Below, piece after piece: positions 49,601 to 54,457 of a DNA stretch of 54,457 nt. A program made the position numbers and the translations under genes. Position 1 is the stretch's first letter. Every line of letters starts with the position of its first letter. This DNA comes from Hirudo medicinalis. Lineage: Eukaryota > Annelida > Clitellata > Hirudinida > Hirudinidae. The DNA is taken from assembly GCA_011800805.1 (NCBI GenBank), contig MPNW01000126.1, forward strand, positions 24,101 through 78,557, written 5' to 3'. Under the pieces are notes generated by a model. The model was not told the DNA's origin and searched no databases. It was given only the letters and a program-made list of their open reading frames with translations.

Positions 49601-50460
49601 TGTTCGATCGGATCCTGTGTACCATCTTCATCTTAGGCGGGGAATAATCATAGCACTACTTCGCACTCGCATTTTGCTTGTTCGTAGTTTGACGACTCGA
49701 TAACCAGGAGTAGATTTCGAATACAACGTGTGTGCAGTCTCTGTCAGACACGAGAGTGCTTCGGAATTGTTCAAAGTCACCGCAGCTGAGGACATTAGTG
49801 CTGCTGAAATTACTTTCAGGCTCTTTCCCACTCCCATCCGTACCTTGCTGGAGACAGGCGAACAAGAATGCTCTGTCTGCCGTCACTTCAAACAGTTTCT
49901 AAAAAGTCAAAACAGGCGGTCCATTTGTTTTCTAAAAACCAAAATAGAACCAAAAACTGTGGAATGCAATTAAAGTTCGGTTATTTACAAAACGATAAAA
50001 ACATGTTGCTTGGTTACAATTTTGCTTAGAAGTTTAAACAACAGCAAACAAGATTGAAATGGTAAAATTTCATCGAGTGTAATTAAACGCTACGACCTTG
50101 CCTCGAAAACCAAAGAACATAAAAAAAGAGCCGCTTGAAGATTCACAAGAAATAAAGTGGTTCTGTTTGATTGCGTGTCAATCAACGAGGGATTCACAAA
50201 GTAATTTGTTCCAATTCTGCCTCGATCTCTCTTTTCATCTTCTCATCAATCCAGTATTCGTCATTTTTTCTTGTGCACATCGGCTTTCTGTCTTCTCTTC
50301 TTTGAATTCTGACGAATTTCTAGAAGACAAAATCATTTTTTATAATCATTTCAAATTTATTTTCCTGTACGATAAGGCCCTAAATAATCCACAAATTCGA
50401 GAGGATTTCTTTTCGCTGGCAGCAAAATCCCGCCGAGGACGGAACTTCGAGATGATTTAG
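46614..50460 (+). CDS. Possible small five-exon gene enclosing the minus-strand WH1-like/CRIB gene
   Basis: Unrecognised product, weak evidence. A start ATG in strong context (aacaaaATGGcc) opens MAEEIDKVKAFVLRECLEMK. A chain of exons with phase 1 at every junction can be drawn: 46614-46686, 48958-49008, 49738-49905, 50129-50200, 50324-50460, giving 166 residues that end SRRGRNFEMI, with AATAAA 24 bases past the stop. The acceptors before 48958 and 50324 are good; that before 50129 is poor (A-rich). The 49738-49905 exon is also open on the other strand, so its direction is uncertain. If real, the minus-strand gene at 46868-48715 lies wholly inside intron 1. The last two exons are the best supported part; no domain was recognised. 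Confidence 0.35.
46868..48715 (-). CDS. Gln/His-rich protein with WH1/EVH1-like region and CRIB motif
   Basis: One long open exon, 615 codons. The frame stays open upstream to a good acceptor (CTGCAG) at 48752, so more N-terminal sequence may lie in an unseen exon. Order: a charged helix-like start (residues 1-30), a Gln/His/Asn-rich stretch (about 30-340), then KIFVSRCCANLMMGPKWSF and GVPVLVLDTSKNE...LCLILAEHG...LWRNRM, ending VGLNFVDVEAAEEFYKNVV. The last part is laid out like the end of the WASP-type WH1 fold (strands, then an acidic helix). Next come Lys-rich KKSKRSFSKTD and ISQPCCFSHVTKLG, which fits the Rho-GTPase-binding CRIB pattern except Lys-Leu for His-Val near the end. No proline-rich or WH2/VCA region follows, so it is not a classical WASP. 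Likely role, by inference only: a Cdc42/Rac-linked adaptor. The protein is not otherwise recognised. Confidence 0.72.
   Translation of the reverse strand: MMNSRKRYHVEVDRLSRIEEDLERLSLSGDNQPSSPQLMTNQHLQHVQDKLLESIPIEQHLMVDRSVQRDDKLLQHLQQQQLMQQQFHQQQVLKHIHAHQMGYQDSIHAKHLQQESQPNSQQINHHQQQTNHSGIQYCRIEHSRPEIINPLGNHYQHLADFQSGRLTNLDQLTCSHQAMVEQKNALESPDGCDGAKFLKEKYDSLGKVKVPKPQGTSDNFNGQDQTRQEHDRSANRFQVLVGAEVACQHPFAHFNVPQREQFHEVHYFHGSQQQDAVHAMGETRQQHENQWRQHYDRFSAKEEEAVASDEHDRTTSSQLQNLKPQQPQERHLLNEHDLMQVDIFYRSQRSKIFVSRCCANLMMGPKWSFQSTGSLGGSPASGVRQLCRNFRDWACVKSGVPVLVLDTSKNELCLILAEHGSGFALWRNRMGPLTGYSVIAADFHALRTDPSMQRSLANNPSTTLVTSIVGLNFVDVEAAEEFYKNVVTLSTLASSLGSVATSNRNRHVSGDNLGDSQERDHGLSNSTQDLQASGINKQNGERTKNSKKSKRSFSKTDISQPCCFSHVTKLGDRFRDGSSRLFLTTSDTNVLLRSSATIDKKSALHRLQSGLKPKH
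49009..49737. other. Unassigned stretch
   Basis: Would be an intron of the small plus-strand gene if that model holds. Open frames exist on both strands but none has recognisable features. Confidence 0.35.
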
Positions 50461-50483
50461 GTTGCCACGGGCATCATTTGAAA

Positions 50484-50489
50484 AATAAA
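50484..50489 (+). terminator. Poly(A) signal of the small plus-strand gene
   Basis: AATAAA 24 bases after the stop at 50458-50460. It is the main support for a plus-strand transcript ending here, facing the FAM161 end about 110 bases away. Confidence 0.45.
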
Positions 50490-50598
50490 TAATACAAAAA
50501 AACCAGTGCGAACATTCCAACTTGTTGGAAGCTTTTGATCTATGTTTCTCGGAGATTCCGCAGACCTGATTCTGGGAAGAAACACAGAAGAATGAACA

Positions 50599-50604
50599 TT
50601 TATT
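50599..50604 (-). terminator. Poly(A) signal of FAM161, abutting the stop codon
   Basis: On the minus strand the TAA stop (50605-50607) is followed directly by AATAAA, so the 3' UTR would be only some tens of bases. Confidence 0.55.
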
Positions 50605-51915
50605 TTATATATAAAAAAAAATCAGTTCCCTTTTAAACATAAATCGAATAAACCTAGGATAAACTTTGCGCCTGTCGTTCTTCTCGTTTCGGTTCAAAAG
50701 TTCTCGGCAAGATGTTTGGAGTATTCGAGTGGAGTACTTAACCCCGAGGCTCTCATCAGCACATCCATTTGGTTCAGCATCTGAAGCTTTACCGGTACAA
50801 TTTGCCGGCGGGGTTCCTAATGTTCTAGACAGCCTGGGAACATCACACCTGAGAATATGATTTCGTTTCTTATCGGCTTGGACCGGAGCGTGGCACTTGT
50901 GTTTAATGGATCGATATTTCATGCTACTCAACGACCTCGAAGCCATCAGGAGTTGCTCAGACCTTTCGGCCGATCTGATCTGCCTGAGAATGGCTGCTCT
51001 TCTCAGTTTTTCGTCAGTTCTCTCGCTGAAGAGATGAACGGGGAAGGGATTCGCTCTGAAAACCTCTTTAGGAGAAGCGGAGAAATCTCTTTCTGAGAAT
51101 CCGGATTGGACTCTGCTTTTCTCCCTTTCCACGAATCCGAAAGGTTTACTGGTGCGCATCAAGAATTCATTTCTTTTTAACAAGTTTCTCTCTTTTCTGA
51201 CTTTGTTGTTCTTCAACAGTTCGTCATACAAACCTTCTGCCGTACTAGACGGAAGTGGCAGAGCCTCGAATGTTCTCTTTAACTCCATGTTTTCCATGTC
51301 TCGCTTCATCTTCAAATCTCGCTCCAATTGCTTCGAAGATTTTGTCGAAAAGTTATTTCTCTTCTTTTCTTCCTCTCTTAAGGTCATACTGAATGGCTTG
51401 CAGACGGTTACCGGCTTTTTCGTTCCCCGAACCTTGAATCTAAAATCGGAATCTGAAGTTAGAGAGTGACTTCTTTTGACGGGCAGCTGACAGTTCAATG
51501 AAGATTCGTCACTCCCTTTGAAAAATCTGTTGATTTTGAAATTCAAAAGTGCGTCGCTATTGGACGGTCGGAGGTAGTCACAATTTGACCCGATGAATCT
51601 TTTATTTTTGGCGATATTCTTCGATGAGTACTTAGAACTAGTCTCGGAACTTAAGGATTCGACTGAAATACTTTCAGAATAAAAACCGCTTTGGAGCTTT
51701 GATTTTTTTATTTGATTTTTTTCCGCTGCTCTTCCAATAGAACGTTCTTTGATTCCCACCTGATCACACAACTCCAACAATTCTTGATGACTTTTTCGTA
51801 AGTTTTTTAATCTCCATCGAAATTCTTCTTCTGAAAGATTCGACAAATCAGGCACCAACCCATTGTTGTCTGCCTTCAAGTCGTAATAGTCGTTTTTTCC
51901 ATCGCTTAAAAACAT
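50605..51915 (-). CDS. FAM161A: FAM161-family centrosome/cilium protein
   Basis: Single long open reading frame, 436 residues. FAM161 (UPF0564) proteins localise to the basal body and connecting cilium and bind microtubules (family knowledge; the A form is a human retinal disease gene). Matches to the family pattern: LSEEEFRWRLKNLRKSHQEL near residue 30, VCKPFSMTLREEEKKRNN near 170-190, a Lys/Arg/Glu-rich helix, TSKPFGFVEREKSR near 260, and FRANPFPVHLFSERTDEKLR near 290-310. It is shorter than vertebrate FAM161A. The start is the first Met of the frame; a stop lies seven codons upstream in the same frame. The poly(A) signal AATAAA begins right after the stop codon. The gene is divergent from the transporter gene at 52367. 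A versus B paralogue cannot be told. Confidence 0.82.
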   Translation of the reverse strand: MFLSDGKNDYYDLKADNNGLVPDLSNLSEEEFRWRLKNLRKSHQELLELCDQVGIKERSIGRAAEKNQIKKSKLQSGFYSESISVESLSSETSSKYSSKNIAKNKRFIGSNCDYLRPSNSDALLNFKINRFFKGSDESSLNCQLPVKRSHSLTSDSDFRFKVRGTKKPVTVCKPFSMTLREEEKKRNNFSTKSSKQLERDLKMKRDMENMELKRTFEALPLPSSTAEGLYDELLKNNKVRKERNLLKRNEFLMRTSKPFGFVEREKSRVQSGFSERDFSASPKEVFRANPFPVHLFSERTDEKLRRAAILRQIRSAERSEQLLMASRSLSSMKYRSIKHKCHAPVQADKKRNHILRCDVPRLSRTLGTPPANCTGKASDAEPNGCADESLGVKYSTRILQTSCRELLNRNEKNDRRKVYPRFIRFMFKRELIFFYI

Positions 51916-52366
51916 AACGCGATTTAAAATCTTCTATACACAAAATATTATTGTTATCCTGATAAAACAACGGCTCAGTAATCATGTAGTAACTACTTAG
52001 CTAAGCATAAAGACATTGTTGAAGACTTTATAAATAACATCACTGCCGTTGCCATAACAAACACCAAAGATTTTTTTTGGTGACTGTACAAATAAAAAGT
52101 GTCATAAAAATATGAAAAACGGCGTTACTTTAAAAGAAATATTTATTCAATCTGCCACAGCTCGAGTATAATTTGTCAAAATTTTTTACGCAATATTTTT
52201 CTTTGTAAACACAATTGTTCCTAATGTTATTGTTCGACCGGTGTACGTTCATTCTAATGTGATTCACAGATTCACATGACTTTAGCACTGAGGCTAAAAA
52301 TTCAAAGACCGATATACTAATACGTTGACTTTTCAATTGGGTTAAAAGAAGATATTCTCGAATAAA
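51916..52366. promoter_or_regulatory. Shared divergent promoter of FAM161 and the ENT transporter
   Basis: The two divergent start codons are 451 bases apart. The stretch is AT-rich and has no long open frame that looks coding. A 68-codon minus-strand frame at 52130-52336 has no recognisable features. No specific factor site is claimed. Confidence 0.5.
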
Positions 52367-52877
52367 ATGTACTCCAGCGATGAAGAACAGAACATTAACG
52401 TTGAGAATCAGACGTCAGATAGCTCTAAGGCTCCATTGATTTATAATTCAAACAGAGATTTAGACAATAATCTAGTTCCAGTAAAAGACAGGTTTGCAAA
52501 AATTTACTCTTTCTGAGAGAGGTTTGATACTTTCAAAAGCTGAGTATTAATGCAATTACAGGTTCAATTGTGTGTATCTGATTTTTTACCTTCTGGGAAT
52601 TGGTTGCTTACTGCCATGGAATTTTTTCAGCAACGCCAAACGTGTAAGTTATTGATTTACAACTAATTAATTTTCCCATGTAAATGTCTACAATCAACTT
52701 TTTCATGTCCTCCTTCTATTAACAAAAGCTTTCAGTGGAGCATTTTACATGAATCTGACATAAAACATGCAATTGTTACGTAACAATTTTAGAGAGTTTA
52801 GTTTAGTTATGTAACACCTCATGATCTTGTGCAACACAGGAAGAGCAGTCCTTCAAATATCATCACCATCGTCGTCG

Positions 52878-52913
<36 letters not shown>

Positions 52914-53496
52914 GCATCAACTCACATGTCTATGAATTAAATAGGGTTTTCATGTTTTAATGGCCTTTGAGGAAATCAACCGATCACAATATAGAGTAGA
53001 CGTTGTAATTAAATCGACAGGAATAATCACGACATCTGTCGCGTAACAAAACAACGATACGGTCGTAATTGCAAATCAATTAATAAAAACTAAAAAAATT
53101 AATATCAAATCGATCGATGAAGTCAAAGCCTGTCGCAAAATGTCTCCGTCAAGTTGTCGTTCTCCCCGCAGTACTTCTCGTACAAGTTGCGCAACTGCAC
53201 CGCGAACGAGTCCGTGACGCCCTTCGACGATCCAGAGGTCCTCACCGAAGATCAGATCCTCTTCGTCAACTACCTGGAAATGGCGTCGCTTCTCCCCGGC
53301 ATCCTGTTCACCGTCGTCAGCATCGTCATCACCAACCTGTTGGTCCTTGCGATATGGCCGAGATTAAAATTGGACCGAGATGGGAATGAATGATGAGCAT
53401 TGTATTTTCGATGATGTCGTCGTCATTTCAAAATAATGATGATGATGATGATGACAATGATGGTGATGATGACGATGACGATGATGGTAGTGGTGA

Positions 53497-53528
<32 letters not shown>

Positions 53529-53802
53529 ATGATTATGATAATAAAATTGTGTAATACTTGGTAATTATAACAGCAATACAATTCTAATTATACCATTACC
53601 AATGTCACCATCAATGACATTACCATTATCAATGTCATCATCAATTGTCACCGTCGTCAATGTCGCCACCAGAATTTCAGCCAAGAAGAGGGTGATATAC
53701 TCCACCGTCACGCTTTTCATGTTGTTTCTCTTCACGTCAATCCTGACGCACGTCGAGACCGACAAGTGTTGGTTTGGATTTCTTAACTATAATTATATAA
53801 TA

Positions 53803-53849
<47 letters not shown>

Positions 53850-54341
53850 CAATAATAATAACAATATAAATTATAATAAATGTAATTATAATAGAAAGTT
53901 ATATATTTGAATAAACATGTTATTATTATTCCATTATGAAACTATAACAACAGAAATAATAATAATAATAACCTTGGTCTACATAGCCATCATCACCACC
54001 ACCATTATCATCACCACCACCACCATTATCATCATCACCACCACCATTATCATCATCACCACAACCATTATCATCATCACCACCACCATTATCATCATCA
54101 CCATCATCAATTTCGCCATTATCGTTTTGTTTTTGCAATGCATTTCATCATCAGTGGGCATCCTATCTTAATGATCAAAAAGAGCTAGAAGTATTATCTA
54201 TAATTACCAACACCGCCATCATCATCATCGTCGTCGTCGTCATCATCATCGCCTTCATCGTCATCGTCTTCATCATGCTCATTTTTACAGGGCAGAAAGG
54301 ATTCCTGTGTGTTTCATTGGCCACAGCTGCCCTAATGAATG
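52367..54341 (+). CDS. Equilibrative nucleoside transporter (SLC29/ENT), 5' part, runs off window
   Basis: Multi-pass membrane transporter for nucleosides (family knowledge). Five exons are seen: 52367-52491, 52562-52643, 53172-53338, 53673-53767, 54291-54341, and the frame continues past the last donor beyond the window. The cytosolic start is acidic (MYSSDEEQ). The first membrane segment, VYLIFYLLGIGCLLPWNFFS, carries the LPWNFF signature, followed by AKRYFSYKLRN, typical of ENT proteins. The next hydrophobic stretch is LLPGILFTVVSIVITN, then SAKKRVIYSTVTLFMLFLFT, and finally VETDK-W and FLCVSLATAALMNG, the start of a further membrane helix. Every junction phase fits. Introns hold long (ATC)n, (GAT)n and (TAA)n tracts. 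Which ENT paralogue is not decidable. Confidence 0.9.
52860..52916. repeat. (ATC)n microsatellite in an ENT intron
   Basis: About 55 bases of ATC and GTC triplets. Similar tracts follow at 53430-53535 (GAT), 53805-53870 (TAA), 53985-54115 (ATC/ACC) and 54215-54275 (ATC/GTC), so every later ENT intron here contains one. Confidence 0.9.
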
Positions 54342-54457
54342 GTAGGTCGTTTAATTCGGTGATGATGATGATGATGATGTCGACGACAGTGTGATGATGA
54401 CAATATTAGTGATAGTAGTGGTGATAATGACGATGATCACGACGCCGATCCTTTTCA

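Noticed and set aside
49686..49905. Minus-strand open block (KLFEVTADRAFLFACLQQ and onward) with an acceptor-like TTTTTAG upstream
   Set aside because: It reads smoothly but I could not join it to any minus-strand gene, whereas the plus-strand frame fits the phase-1 chain. Kept as an alternative, not as a gene.
53926..54161. Open frames of Asp/Gly or Met/Val repeats in the last ENT introns
   Set aside because: They are translations of an (ATC/ACC)n microsatellite.

Overview
This window is nuclear DNA from an animal, most likely an invertebrate. Every recognisable gene is split by GT-AG introns, and the proteins are metazoan: SMG5, MYPT, SMARCAD1, TAF13, FAM161 and an equilibrative nucleoside transporter. 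Introns and spacers are AT-rich and packed with (TAA)n, (ATC)n and (GAAT)n microsatellites and tRNA-derived SINE-like pieces. The style fits a spiralian (annelid or mollusc-like) genome, but I cannot name the species. Exon boundaries were set by hand from splice sites, reading phase and remembered family sequences.

Layout, left to right. 1-4.9 kb: no gene seen. 4.98-15.7 kb, minus: SMG5, about 26 exons and about 1,199 codons, with the 14-3-3/TPR-like N-terminus at the right and the PIN domain at the left. 17.9-29.4 kb, minus: a myosin phosphatase targeting subunit (PPP1R12/MYPT), about 20 exons, with PP1-docking motif, ankyrin repeats, both Rho-kinase-type RRST sites and the C-terminal coiled coil. 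29.8-36.6 kb, plus: SMARCAD1, 20 exons, head-to-head with MYPT across 416 bases. 38.1-39.6 kb, plus: TAF13, four exons with SINE-like copies in its last intron. 42.2-45.5 kb, plus: a Gln/Ser-rich HMG-box protein. 46.9-48.7 kb, minus: a Gln/His-rich protein with a WH1/EVH1-like region and a CRIB motif. This gene appears to sit inside the first intron of a weakly supported small plus-strand gene (46.6-50.5 kb). 50.6-51.9 kb, minus: FAM161. 52.4 kb to the window end, plus: the 5' part of an SLC29-type transporter, head-to-head with FAM161 across 451 bases.

There is no operon logic. The neighbours are unrelated housekeeping genes: mRNA decay, actomyosin control, chromatin remodelling, TFIID and nucleoside transport. 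The shared architecture is two compact divergent promoters and one close convergent pair near 50.5 kb. I found no clear previously undescribed multi-gene system. The best leads are the WH1-like plus CRIB protein without a WASP-type C-terminus, its probable nesting in another gene, a one-base frame break in MYPT, a probable GC-AG intron in MYPT, and a perfect 33-bp inverted repeat in a SMG5 intron.
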